In this document: one piece after another, positions 9,980-18,705 of the stretch
How positions within the stretch are numbered: position 1 is the stretch's first letter
Layout: the number at the start of each line of letters is the position of its first letter
Origin: Shewanella sp. VB17
Lineage (GTDB): Bacteria; Pseudomonadota; Gammaproteobacteria; Enterobacterales; Shewanellaceae
Assembly: GCF_013248905.1 (NCBI RefSeq)
Contig: NZ_JABRVS010000001.1
Span: 1,612,001 to 1,676,000 of the forward strand
Length of the DNA stretch: 64,000 nucleotides
Reading direction: 5' to 3'
Position numbers and translations under genes: made by a program
Notes under the pieces: model-generated
What the model was told of the DNA's origin: nothing
Seen by the model: the letters and a program-made list of their open reading frames with translations, nothing else
Databases searched by the model: none

Positions 9980-10888
9980 ATGAAGCACTTACCTAGTTTA
10001 AAAAATCTCTACTATCTCGTGAACCTTTATCAAGAACAGAACTTTAATCGTGCTGCTAAGGTGTGTCATGTCAGCCAGTCCACGCTTTCTAGCGGCATAC
10101 AGAACTTAGAGGAACAACTTGGTCATCAGTTGATTGAGCGTGATCATAAATCATTTATTTTTACTGCAATAGGTGAAGAAGTCGTACTGCGTTCACGAAA
10201 GCTGTTGACAGATGTTGATGATCTTGTTGATTTAGTGAAGTATCAAGGCGAGCCTATGACGGGGGATATTCGCTTAGGCTGCATACCGACTATTGCGCCA
10301 TTCTTGTTAAGTCGAGTGCTTAAGCACTGTCAGGATACCTACCCGAACCTAACGATGTTCCTCAAAGAGGATACTACTGAAAGGTTGCTTGATGCGTTAG
10401 GTAAAGGTGAACTTGATCTTTTATTATTAGCTCTGCCTGTTGATACTAGTGGCTACCATAGCATGAAGGTTGGTGTTGATCCCTTTAAACTCGTGTTGCA
10501 TCGTGATTTGGCGAGTCGAATCATGGCACCTTTAGATTACCAATCTTTACCAGATGAAAGTATTTTTTTACTTCAAGCTGAGCATTGCATAACCGGACAT
10601 GCCGTCAGTGCTTGCCAATTAGTCGATAGTACAAAAGTCAATTCATTTACCGCAACGAGTCTGCATACTTTGGTGCAAATGGTTAATGGTAAGCTAGGAA
10701 CGACATTTTTACCTCAAATGGCTATTGATGCAGGGATACTTAATCATACCGATTTAGTTGTAATGCAGCCCCCAGGTGAAACACCTTATAGAGATATAGG
10801 CTTAGTGTGGAGACAAACTTCGAGTCGTATATTGACCTTTAGAACGTTAGGTTTAGCGATCCAAGATCTATTAAAAAAAGGGATATAA
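9980..10888 (+). CDS. oxyR: LysR-family peroxide regulator OxyR
   Basis: LysR-type transcription factor of 302 residues with an N-terminal winged helix (NFNRAAKVCHVSQSTLSSGIQ, a typical LTTR recognition region) and a C-terminal regulatory domain. Two cysteines, Cys203 and Cys212, sit in EHCITGHAVSAC. They have the same 9-residue separation and context as the redox pair C199/C208 of E. coli OxyR, so a peroxide-sensing disulfide is likely. An in-frame TTG at 9965 would add five residues. I prefer ATG 9980, although no strong ribosome binding site is visible for either. The gene converges with cyaC. Confidence 0.9.
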   Translation: MKHLPSLKNLYYLVNLYQEQNFNRAAKVCHVSQSTLSSGIQNLEEQLGHQLIERDHKSFIFTAIGEEVVLRSRKLLTDVDDLVDLVKYQGEPMTGDIRLGCIPTIAPFLLSRVLKHCQDTYPNLTMFLKEDTTERLLDALGKGELDLLLLALPVDTSGYHSMKVGVDPFKLVLHRDLASRIMAPLDYQSLPDESIFLLQAEHCITGHAVSACQLVDSTKVNSFTATSLHTLVQMVNGKLGTTFLPQMAIDAGILNHTDLVVMQPPGETPYRDIGLVWRQTSSRILTFRTLGLAIQDLLKKGI

Positions 10889-10940
10889 ACGTAAATTTTA
10901 CAAGTAACAAAAGCCTGACTTTATTTCAGGTTTTTGATGA

Positions 10941-12008
10941 TTAGTTAACGCTGACACCAAATACTTCAATGGAGTGTTGTTTCCCCTTTAATTTTACAGG
11001 GCCAAGTTGGTTGAGTGTGTATTGACAGTTGTCTTTATCTACGAGAGATTCAAGTTCGCCTGAAATCAACATTCTCTGATTGAGTGGATGACATTGCTCT
11101 TGCAGCCTAGCCAATGTATTCAGAACATCGCTAAAGAAGCTTATTTCTTGTTTTTGGACACCGACGACAGCAGCGACGACTTGCCCACAATGTGCAGCTG
11201 CTTTGAACTTAGGGACAAAACCATATTGTTTTTTGAAATATTCACGTTGCCAATGTAATTGTTGACTGAATTCAAAATAGATATTGAAACAGCGATCTGC
11301 ACGTATCCCTTCTTTTAAAGGCCAATGTATTAATACAGCATCGCCCATATAGCGGTATATCTCGGCTTCATTATTGACAACGGTATCAGATAATTGGCTG
11401 AAACTATCTTGTATTAATCGACTGAAACGATAATCTCCTAGGGTTTCGGCATGATTGGTTGAAGCAACCATATCGAGATACAGAAATAATCTTTGTTCAT
11501 ACCTAGGTTTATGATATTTACCTAGTCCAATATTAAGCAATACACGTGGACCGACAAGTAGAGCCATTTGTTCGATAAAGGCTAAGCCGACTCTCACGAC
11601 AACCAGATAAACGATAATAGCCTGAAATGAGCGATTATAAATGATGTGCGGCGTTAGCATTTGTCTTAAAGTTGTCATGTGGTTTTCTACGGCCCACATG
11701 TTGAGAAATTGGGTGATATATGCAAGTGTTGTAGCACCGAGTAAGAGAAATAAGCCTTTAAAGATAACTGAGAATAAATAAGGAAGACGGTTTATTGCAC
11801 TAAAATCGGCTATTAGGTTAGACATCCAGTGTAAGCTACCGAAAACGATCCCCATATAGATAGATAATGTGGCTAGATCGGCTGTGCCTACCGCCCATTG
11901 TGGAAGATTAGGAGTTTGTGCGTACCGAAAGAACACAAATCCCGCCATGGCGATTCCCCAAGCGAATATCGCAAAAATGAGTTTTTTTGCTTGTATACGA
12001 GTTCTCAC
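10941..12008 (-). CDS. cyaC: membrane class III adenylate cyclase CyaC
   Basis: A 355-residue protein with about four to five hydrophobic helices in residues 8-155 and a C-terminal class III nucleotidyl cyclase domain. The two metal-binding aspartates are visible: Asp179 in FLYLDMVAST and Asp223 in YRYMGDAVLIHW. It probably makes cAMP at the inner membrane. In S. oneidensis a membrane class III cyclase at this locus (CyaC) supports anaerobic respiration through CRP, as I recall. It has an unusual linker-less membrane anchor and no HAMP domain that I can see. It converges with oxyR and is followed upstream (minus direction) by mutH. Confidence 0.88.
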   Translation of the reverse strand: MRTRIQAKKLIFAIFAWGIAMAGFVFFRYAQTPNLPQWAVGTADLATLSIYMGIVFGSLHWMSNLIADFSAINRLPYLFSVIFKGLFLLLGATTLAYITQFLNMWAVENHMTTLRQMLTPHIIYNRSFQAIIVYLVVVRVGLAFIEQMALLVGPRVLLNIGLGKYHKPRYEQRLFLYLDMVASTNHAETLGDYRFSRLIQDSFSQLSDTVVNNEAEIYRYMGDAVLIHWPLKEGIRADRCFNIYFEFSQQLHWQREYFKKQYGFVPKFKAAAHCGQVVAAVVGVQKQEISFFSDVLNTLARLQEQCHPLNQRMLISGELESLVDKDNCQYTLNQLGPVKLKGKQHSIEVFGVSVN

Positions 12009-12214
12009 GGTTACGTGTATATCCTAATGCAGCCTACAAGGCGTCATTTTATAGGAAGTATCTATCATTTCCAGTAGTATTTGTGATCTATGTCAAATGA
12101 AAGCCAGTTACTGACGTGGATTGGAATCAATGCTCATGGATATATTAATGAAAAAGAATGATTTTATGTTCTTGATAGATGTAAAAATGGGATCTGTTAT
12201 GAAGGAGAATATTT

Positions 12215-12886
12215 TCAAGAAAATGCTTGAGAAAGTATTGATTGAGTAAAGGGTATTTTGAGATAGAAACCTCTAGGGTTGGTCATTTCAGTCTCGCCAT
12301 TCATACCGATACTTTTTGTGACAGATCGGCTATTGGCTCCTTTTGGTCTTAGTTGCAGCACTTCCCCGTGTCTGGCTGTAAGCTGTTTTATTTGACCGAG
12401 AGCAATAAACTCCATTATTTCTTCCCAATCTTGCTTCAAAAGCGCGAGTTCAGTGGCATTAGGGCTCCATAGTAATGGCGTGCCAATTTGCCGCAAAGCG
12501 ACAGGAATATTTCTGTCACCCTGAATAGGTACCCAGAGTACAGTTTGTAATTTATGACTGACAATGCTCGTTTCCCACGTTAATCCTTGAATACCAATCA
12601 AAGGGGCAACCGTGACATAAGTTGTTTCTATGGGTTTGCCTTTGTTGTCCACAGGGATAGTTTTCAGTTCGATACCCAAATGTAGGAAATCAGGCTCAGG
12701 TTTAGAACCGGCTAGTGCACCTAGTTCATATTCAATTAACTGGCCAACCCAGCCCTTATCTCGCTTGAGGTTGATTGGAGTCATAAAACCGTGAGATTCG
12801 GCAAGTTGACCTAACGTGAGTCCCGCCATAGCATGTGCACGGCTCATTAACTCATCGATTGTTTTAGGTGAAGTAGGCGTTTTCAT
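12215..12886 (-). CDS. mutH: DNA mismatch repair endonuclease MutH
   Basis: Nicks the unmethylated strand at hemimethylated GATC sites during MutS/MutL-directed mismatch repair. It has 223 residues (E. coli 229). The catalytic D-x6-E-L-K motif is intact: Asp66, Glu73 and Lys75 in DFLHLGIELKTIPVD. The GKP(I/L)ETTYV region and the tail GFYLKIPFTQ also match the family. Presence of MutH implies Dam methylation. An AT-rich, DnaA-box-bearing gap lies upstream. Confidence 0.96.
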   Translation of the reverse strand: MKTPTSPKTIDELMSRAHAMAGLTLGQLAESHGFMTPINLKRDKGWVGQLIEYELGALAGSKPEPDFLHLGIELKTIPVDNKGKPIETTYVTVAPLIGIQGLTWETSIVSHKLQTVLWVPIQGDRNIPVALRQIGTPLLWSPNATELALLKQDWEEIMEFIALGQIKQLTARHGEVLQLRPKGANSRSVTKSIGMNGETEMTNPRGFYLKIPFTQSILSQAFS

Positions 12887-13080
12887 TGTTATATTTTATC
12901 AAAAATAGTGGCGATAGCCAATGCTTGGTCAAAAAACACCCAAGCTTGAAGGTGTTAATAACTTACGTGGTTATTTTTATTCTAAGGTATTGATAATAAT
13001 CATTAAGAAACTATACCCATTTACCAATGACTTATTCATTTATGAATTACTTTGCTTTTCCCCCTACTTTTCCAACATAG

Positions 13081-13558
13081 TTATCCACAGAATTATTGGA
13101 TAACTTCTAAATAGGAATAAGAAACTGTAAATTAATGAGATGTCAAACAGATATTTAGGGTAAAAAATGATGAAATTAGATTTAATATCTACTTTGCTTG
13201 TGAATAACCTAAAAAATTAAAATAGAGATTTATTTAAATTCTAATTATCGTTCAAAAAACGACCTTGTTATTTTTTAAAAGTTAACCAGCAACGTTTTTT
13301 TTTCACTTATCATTTTGTAATTAAAGCTTTTTATCTTCACTTGTTAATTCTTTTTACATTCTGAACATCGTACGTTTTTTATGTTTTCAACCGTTACTAA
13401 TGAGTTAAGAACAGAGATATCCACAGATTTTGTGGATATCCTCATTGATTAATAAAAGCCTCTGTTGATAAAAATGGTTTTTTTGATTTTTTATCCAAAG
13501 TTATTCCATTGATGGATATTTGCTGAAGTGCTTGCTTTGTGAAACAATCAAATGATTA
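13081..13558. promoter_or_regulatory. candidate DARS2-like DnaA-reactivating site (DnaA boxes)
   Basis: AT-rich gap between mutH and rppH. It contains a perfect DnaA box TTATCCACA at 13081-13089 (+), with TGGATAA at 13097-13103 making an inverted half. There is a perfect TTATTCACA on the minus strand at 13199-13207. A 10-bp inverted pair, GATATCCACA (13416-13425) and TGTGGATATC (13431-13440), forms two near-consensus boxes head to head with a 5-bp gap. A one-mismatch box TTATCCAAA lies at 13491-13499. An IHF-consensus match (WATCAANNNNTTR) lies at 13546-13558. E. coli DARS2, which recycles ADP-DnaA, also lies in a gap beside mutH. Function here is inferred from position plus boxes. Confidence 0.6.
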
Positions 13559-13582
13559 GAGTGACGAATTCACGGAGTCCAT

Positions 13583-14101
13583 GTGATTGATAGTGACGGC
13601 TTTCGGGCAAATGTGGGCATCATTATTTGTAATCGTTTTGGGCAGGTGATGTGGGCGAGAAGATTTGGTCAACATTCCTGGCAATATCCTCAAGGTGGGC
13701 TCGATGATGGTGAGACACCTGAGGAAGCAATGTATAGAGAGCTCTATGAAGAAGTTGGGCTAAGGCCTGAACATGTTCAGATCTTAGCTTCGACTCGCTC
13801 TTGGTTACGTTATAAATTACCCAAACGCTTAATTAGACAAGATAGTATGCCAGTCTGTATTGGGCAAAAACAAAAATGGTTTTTACTGCAACTTAAGAGC
13901 AATGAAAGTGCGATAAACCTTAATGCTTCTGGCCACCCAGAATTTGATGATTGGCGCTGGGTGAGCTACTGGTATCCGGTAAGGCAAGTTGTGTCATTTA
14001 AACGAGATGTTTATAGAAAGGTGATGAAGGAGTTTGCCCCTATGGCACTTTCATTTCAGGCTCGGGAATCTCATCATGGTAGAAGAAGTCGGCGGCGTTA
14101 A
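13583..14101 (+). CDS. rppH: RNA pyrophosphohydrolase RppH (NudH)
   Basis: Nudix hydrolase that removes pyrophosphate from the 5' triphosphate end of mRNA and so triggers RNase E decay. It has 172 residues. The Nudix box GLDDGETPEEAMYRELYEEVG (about residues 37-57) is complete, and the stretch WLRYKLPKRL plus the C-terminal SYWYPVRQVVSFKRDVY matches RppH. The start is GTG 13583: an ATG two bases earlier runs straight into TGA, and GGAG lies 6 nt upstream of the GTG. Gene order mutH/rppH/ptsP is conserved with E. coli. Confidence 0.95.
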   Translation: MIDSDGFRANVGIIICNRFGQVMWARRFGQHSWQYPQGGLDDGETPEEAMYRELYEEVGLRPEHVQILASTRSWLRYKLPKRLIRQDSMPVCIGQKQKWFLLQLKSNESAINLNASGHPEFDDWRWVSYWYPVRQVVSFKRDVYRKVMKEFAPMALSFQARESHHGRRSRRR

Positions 14102-14381
14102 ACATAGGCATATAAAATCGTAAATGACTCCTGCATTGTCTATTTTGTTCCAGAAAAAATAAGATATGGCCTTCTTTCCTTAGAGAGCTGATGCAAAAGG
14201 TAGAGCGAAGCATGAGGACATGGATATAGAAGGTACATGTTAATGCAGGAGCAATTAACGCCCTTAAACTTGGTTACTTTTCGATAGGCTGAATCATGTA
14301 TATTAAGGTTGTTTGAGTATATAAGGTGGCTTAAAGTGTCTATTTAAATGGTCTAATTTGAGTCGTATGGAGGTTTATTAA

Positions 14382-16616
14382 GTGCTAAAAACACTAAGAG
14401 ATATAACACAGGCTGTTGCAGCGGCTAAGGATCTCCACTCAGCGTTAATGCTATTGGTGTCGCAGACTAAATCTGCTATGGCGACCCAGTGCTGCTCCAT
14501 CTATTTATTAGAGGGGCGGGAACTTATTTTATCTGCAACTGATGGTCTGCTTGTTGATGCGGTAGGACAGGTTAAGATGCCTCTTAGTGAAGGTTTAGTG
14601 GGTCTCGTTGCTGAACGAGAAGAAGCGGTTAATTTGGCCGATGCCCGCGAACATCCTAGGTTTAAAGGATTTTCTGAAGTCGAAGAGGATAATTACCGAG
14701 CATTTCTTGCCGTACCAATAATTTATCAAAAACGTATTTTAGGCGTGTTGGTTGTGCAGCAGATAGCTGCATGTCGGTTTAATGAAGGTGAAGAAGCCTT
14801 CTTAATGACATTAGCTGCACAACTCTCTATGGCTATCAGAAATCTGAGAATGAAAGATGAAGCGCAAAGTCGCTCTAATCAACTCCACTTTACTGGTACC
14901 TCAGCTGCTAATGGCATTGCTATTGCTCATGGCCTTGTCTTGGGGGGACAGATAGATTTAGAACAAATAGAGTCCAGAACAAATCATATTTCCTTTGAAG
15001 AGGAAAGGCTTCACACTGCTATAGAGGCATGTAAGACTACGTTAACAGCCTTGTCTCAACGGTTCGAGCAAGAACAAGATCATGAGGTTGTCTCCATTTT
15101 TTCTGCGCTTCTTTTGTTGCTGCATGATGCCAGTTTAGGAGGGGAATACGCGAAAGAGGTCAAGGCGGGGTGGTGTGCCGTTTCTGCTGTTAGTCGTGTT
15201 TCACTACGTTATATCGAGCAGTTTACTCAGATGCAAGATCTTTATCTGAAAGAGCGTGCCAGTGATATTCGTGATTTGGGTCAACGAGTGTTACGCCTTT
15301 TGATTGAGCCTGAAAAGATGGAAGTAGATCCTGAAATTCCAGTCATTTTGATCACTAAGGAAGCTGATGCGACCATGCTGGCTGAATTTCCTAGGCAAAA
15401 ATTGGTCGGTATTGTTACTGAACAAGGCGGGGTCAATTCACATGCTGCCATTTTAGCTCGCGCGTTAGGTGTGCCTGCTATCATAGGCGTTGAAGGCGTG
15501 CTTAGTGCAGGTATTGATAACAAGTTGCTTATCATCAATGCTAATCGCGGACAATTATTGGTTTCTCCCTCAAAGACGTTAATTAACGAATATCGACATC
15601 TGATCTCAGCTGAAAAAGCCTTACAACATCAATATGCGATGGAATTAAATCTACCTGCTGAAACACTCGATGGCAAACGTATCCGTCTATATTTAAATGC
15701 AGGTTTGTTAAGTTGTTTAGCATCAGAAATAGCGGAAGGATCCGATGGCGTTGGTTTATACCGTACAGAGATCCCTTTTATGTTGCATGAAAGATTCCCC
15801 AGTGAATCTGAGCAAGTGAAGGTATATAAAGAGGTTCTTAATTCAGCCATTGGGAGACCAGTGGTAATGAGAACCTTAGATGTTGGGGGGGATAAGCCTC
15901 TGTCTTATTTTCCTATTAATGAGGAAAACCCTTTTCTTGGCTGGCGTGGGATCCGTTTGTCATTGGATCATCCTGAGTTATTTTTGGTTCAACTTCGAGC
16001 AATGATCCAGGCTGGGGGGGAAGGTGAACAATTGCATATTTTACTGCCCATGGTGAGTAGTCTTGATGAGATAGATTTGGCGAAGGCTTATTTAGAGCAG
16101 GCATATTTTGAATTAAAAAAGGATGTTAACCCCAATATTGTTAGGCCCAAATTAGGGATAATGATTGAAGTGCCTACTTTATTGTTCCAGCTTGCTGAAG
16201 TTGCACAACGTGTTGACTTTGTTTCAGTTGGTTCTAACGACCTAACTCAGTATCTACTTGCCGTTGACAGAAGTAATCCTAGAGTCAGTACTCTTTATGA
16301 TAGCTACAGCCCTGGTATATTAAGGGCCTTAAAGCGCGCGCGTTTCGATTGTTGGCAGTATCACTTACCTGTCAGTGTCTGTGGCGAGTTGGCTGGAGAG
16401 CCTATAGGTGTGATTTTACTGGTTGCTATGGGGTATGATCAACTGAGTATGAATCAGGGAAGTTTGGCTAAAGTCAATTACCTTCTAAGACGTGTTGCTC
16501 ATTCTGATTTAAGTGAATTATTGGAAATGGCGCTGAGATTAAACAATGGTAAAGAGGTGAGAGAGCTTGTCAGGGAGTACTTTGAGTCTCGTGAATTAGG
16601 ATCACTTCTTAACTAA
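14382..16616 (+). CDS. ptsP: PEP-protein phosphotransferase PtsP (enzyme I-Ntr)
   Basis: First enzyme of the nitrogen-related phosphotransferase chain (PtsP-NPr-EIIA-Ntr). It takes phosphate from phosphoenolpyruvate. It has 744 residues: an N-terminal GAF domain (about 1-160), the EIN phosphohistidine region with active His354 in GGVNSHAAILAR, and the C-terminal PEP-binding barrel with LYRTEIPFM and the catalytic Cys in SVCGELAG. The GTG start is preceded by GGAGG with 8 nt spacing. Two runs of seven G occur inside the intact frame (near 15890 and 16012). The next gene starts 49 bp downstream. Confidence 0.95.
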   Translation: MLKTLRDITQAVAAAKDLHSALMLLVSQTKSAMATQCCSIYLLEGRELILSATDGLLVDAVGQVKMPLSEGLVGLVAEREEAVNLADAREHPRFKGFSEVEEDNYRAFLAVPIIYQKRILGVLVVQQIAACRFNEGEEAFLMTLAAQLSMAIRNLRMKDEAQSRSNQLHFTGTSAANGIAIAHGLVLGGQIDLEQIESRTNHISFEEERLHTAIEACKTTLTALSQRFEQEQDHEVVSIFSALLLLLHDASLGGEYAKEVKAGWCAVSAVSRVSLRYIEQFTQMQDLYLKERASDIRDLGQRVLRLLIEPEKMEVDPEIPVILITKEADATMLAEFPRQKLVGIVTEQGGVNSHAAILARALGVPAIIGVEGVLSAGIDNKLLIINANRGQLLVSPSKTLINEYRHLISAEKALQHQYAMELNLPAETLDGKRIRLYLNAGLLSCLASEIAEGSDGVGLYRTEIPFMLHERFPSESEQVKVYKEVLNSAIGRPVVMRTLDVGGDKPLSYFPINEENPFLGWRGIRLSLDHPELFLVQLRAMIQAGGEGEQLHILLPMVSSLDEIDLAKAYLEQAYFELKKDVNPNIVRPKLGIMIEVPTLLFQLAEVAQRVDFVSVGSNDLTQYLLAVDRSNPRVSTLYDSYSPGILRALKRARFDCWQYHLPVSVCGELAGEPIGVILLVAMGYDQLSMNQGSLAKVNYLLRRVAHSDLSELLEMALRLNNGKEVRELVREYFESRELGSLLN

Positions 16617-16665
16617 TTATGGCTTTTGCTATAAGCTGTGGCTCTTTTTTCTTTGGAGTGTCACC

Positions 16666-17470
16666 TTGGATAGCATTATTTGGTTTTTTTCTTGTTGTTT
16701 AGTCGTAGGCACTTTTATTGGTTTTATGGCGGGTTTACTCGGCATTGGAGGGGGAATTATTGCTGTCCCCGTGCTGTTATTTTTGCTGCCGAGTATCGGA
16801 TTTTCTCCTGAAGTGACTCCCCATGTGGCAATTGCCACTTCACTTGCTGCTATTATATTAACCTCTTTATCATCTGCACATGCTCATCACCGACGTGGTA
16901 ATGTGCCTTGGGCTATGTTTAAACCCATACTACCGGGACTTATTTTAGGCTCGGTTGGCTCTGGATTTATCGCGCAGATGATCAGTGCAGAACAGCTACA
17001 ACAGGCGTTCGCGCTGTTTGTGATTTTTATGGCGATTCATATGGTGCTTCCTTTTCGTGTTGCTGCTGAACATAAACCACTTCCTGCGACTCCTATTTTG
17101 TTTTTTACATCAATCGTTATTGCTATTGTTGCTGCTTTAATGGGCATTGGCGGGGGGTATTTTACTGATCCCATTTTTGAGTTGGTGTGGATTGCAGATG
17201 CGCAGTGCAGTGGGTTTTTCATCGGCCTCAGGTGTGTTTATTTCCTTATTTGGCAGTGTTGGTTACGTGATAGCTGGTTGGCAAATGTCAGATTTGCCTG
17301 AAGGGACATTAGGCTATATTTATCTGCCTGCACTGATTGGGATCGGGTTGACATCAGTATTGATGGCCCCTTTAGGAGTGAGAGCTGCGAGTCGTTTACC
17401 AACCCCAATATTGAAGAAAATCTTCGCGTCATTGCTTATCATTACAGCAATTAAATTAGTGATGCCATGA
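16666..17470 (+). pseudogene. TSUP-family (TauE/SafE, DUF81) membrane transporter gene, frameshifted
   Basis: Two overlapping frames together encode one TSUP transporter of about 267 residues. Frame 1 (from TTG 16666, GGAG 7 nt upstream) carries the first GLLGIGGGIIAVP repeat and runs to the second GIGGG motif. The protein then continues in another frame as ILLIPFLSWCGLQMRSAVG to the stop at 17470. The break falls in a run of six G at about 17152-17157; five would restore the frame. It could be a true loss, a phase-variable tract, or a sequencing error. TSUP proteins export sulfite or organosulfonates or take up small anions; the substrate is unknown. It lies just after ptsP. Confidence 0.85.
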
Positions 17471-17487
17471 CGGGCATAGACCCAAGC

Positions 17488-17523
17488 CACTTCAAGATGC
17501 TGAGTTGAGCATGTTGAGAAGTG
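17488..17523. repeat. imperfect inverted repeat between TSUP gene and thyA
   Basis: CACTTCAAGATGC (17488-17500) pairs with GCATGTTGAGAAGTG (17509-17523) with one mismatch and a 2-nt bulge around an 8-nt loop. No U-tract follows. It lies where lgt is found in E. coli and could be a small repeat element or a weak terminator. Confidence 0.45.
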
Positions 17524-17577
17524 ACATACATTAAATTTATATCTCATTTGAACGTACCACCAAGAGGGTAAATAGCA

Positions 17578-18429
17578 ATGGATCAGTATCTTGCGTTATG
17601 TAACAGAATTATTGATGAAGGCACTTGGGTTGAGAATCAACGTACCGGTAAACGTTGCCTAACGGTAATTAATGCCGATTTGGTCTATCACGTTGGGGCT
17701 AATGAGTTTCCCTTAATCACGACTCGAAAAAGTTTTTGGAAAAGTGCCATTGCTGAAATGCTGGGCTATATTCGCGGCTATGATAACGCCGCAGATTTTA
17801 GAAACATTGGGGCTAAAACATGGGATGCAAACGCGAATGATAACCTCGATTGGTTAAATAACCCACATCGTAAAGGGGTTGATGATATGGGGCGTGTTTA
17901 TGGTGTTCAAGGGCGAGCTTGGCGTAAACCTGATGGTGGCTCAATTGATCAGCTAAGAAAAATTATTGATAATCTTAAACAAGGTATTGATGATCGGGGT
18001 GAGATCTTAAGTTTCTATAATCCTGGTGAGTTTCATATGGGCTGCTTACGTCCTTGTATGCATACCCATAATTTCTCTTTACTTGGTGACACCCTTTATC
18101 TCAATAGCTTTCAGCGTTCATGTGATGTGCCATTAGGCTTGAACTTTAATCAAGTTCAAGTGTTTACTTTACTGGCTATCGTGGCACAAATTACCGGTAA
18201 GAAAGCGGGGACTGCTTTTCATAAAATCGTCAATGCCCACATTTATGAAGATCAGTTAGAGATGATGCGCGATGTTCAATTAACAAGAACCCCTTTTTCA
18301 CCGCCATCATTAACCATAAATCCAGATATTAAATCCCTTGAAGATCTAGAAACCTGGGTTACGATGGATGATTTTACAGTGTCAGATTATCAGCATCATG
18401 AAGCAATAAAGTACCCTTTTTCAGTGTAA
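17578..18429 (+). CDS. thyA: thymidylate synthase ThyA
   Basis: Methylates dUMP to dTMP using methylene-tetrahydrofolate. It has 283 residues, the longer form of the family (E. coli 264). The catalytic cysteine is Cys160 in LRPCMHTH, followed by QRSCDVPLGLNFN, which binds dUMP and phosphate, and the C-terminal KYPFSV. The order with the flanking ptsP resembles E. coli, but lgt, which normally sits directly before thyA, is absent here. GAGGG lies about 11 nt before the ATG. A strong terminator follows. Confidence 0.96.
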   Translation: MDQYLALCNRIIDEGTWVENQRTGKRCLTVINADLVYHVGANEFPLITTRKSFWKSAIAEMLGYIRGYDNAADFRNIGAKTWDANANDNLDWLNNPHRKGVDDMGRVYGVQGRAWRKPDGGSIDQLRKIIDNLKQGIDDRGEILSFYNPGEFHMGCLRPCMHTHNFSLLGDTLYLNSFQRSCDVPLGLNFNQVQVFTLLAIVAQITGKKAGTAFHKIVNAHIYEDQLEMMRDVQLTRTPFSPPSLTINPDIKSLEDLETWVTMDDFTVSDYQHHEAIKYPFSV

Positions 18430-18463
18430 TTATTACGTCATAACAGGTGCTATTGGATTTCAT

Positions 18464-18505
18464 GGCAAGGGTATGCAAATAATGAGCATATCCTTGCCGT
18501 TTTTT
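18464..18505 (+). terminator. rho-independent terminator after thyA
   Basis: GGCAAGGGTATGC (18464-18476) pairs with GCATATCCTTGCC (18486-18498), a 13-bp stem with one G-T pair, followed by GTTTTTT. Confidence 0.88.
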
Positions 18506-18705
18506 ATTATTCAAACATCGTCATTTAAGTTAGATTTTGGTTTCTAATGATTTTTTCAAAAAATTAATTAAAGACAACTTGATCATTAGTTAAATTATTC
18601 TACACTAAAGCGTCGGAAATACCGATGTTTATAGCTGATGGAAACGAATATTCAAGTGTATATGTGTAGTCTACACTCAAGTTAATAGATTTTTTGGAGC
18701 GTATT

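Noticed and set aside
12921..13103. 60-codon frame in the mutH-rppH gap
   Set aside because: No ribosome binding site, AT-rich random composition, and it overlaps the DnaA box at 13081.
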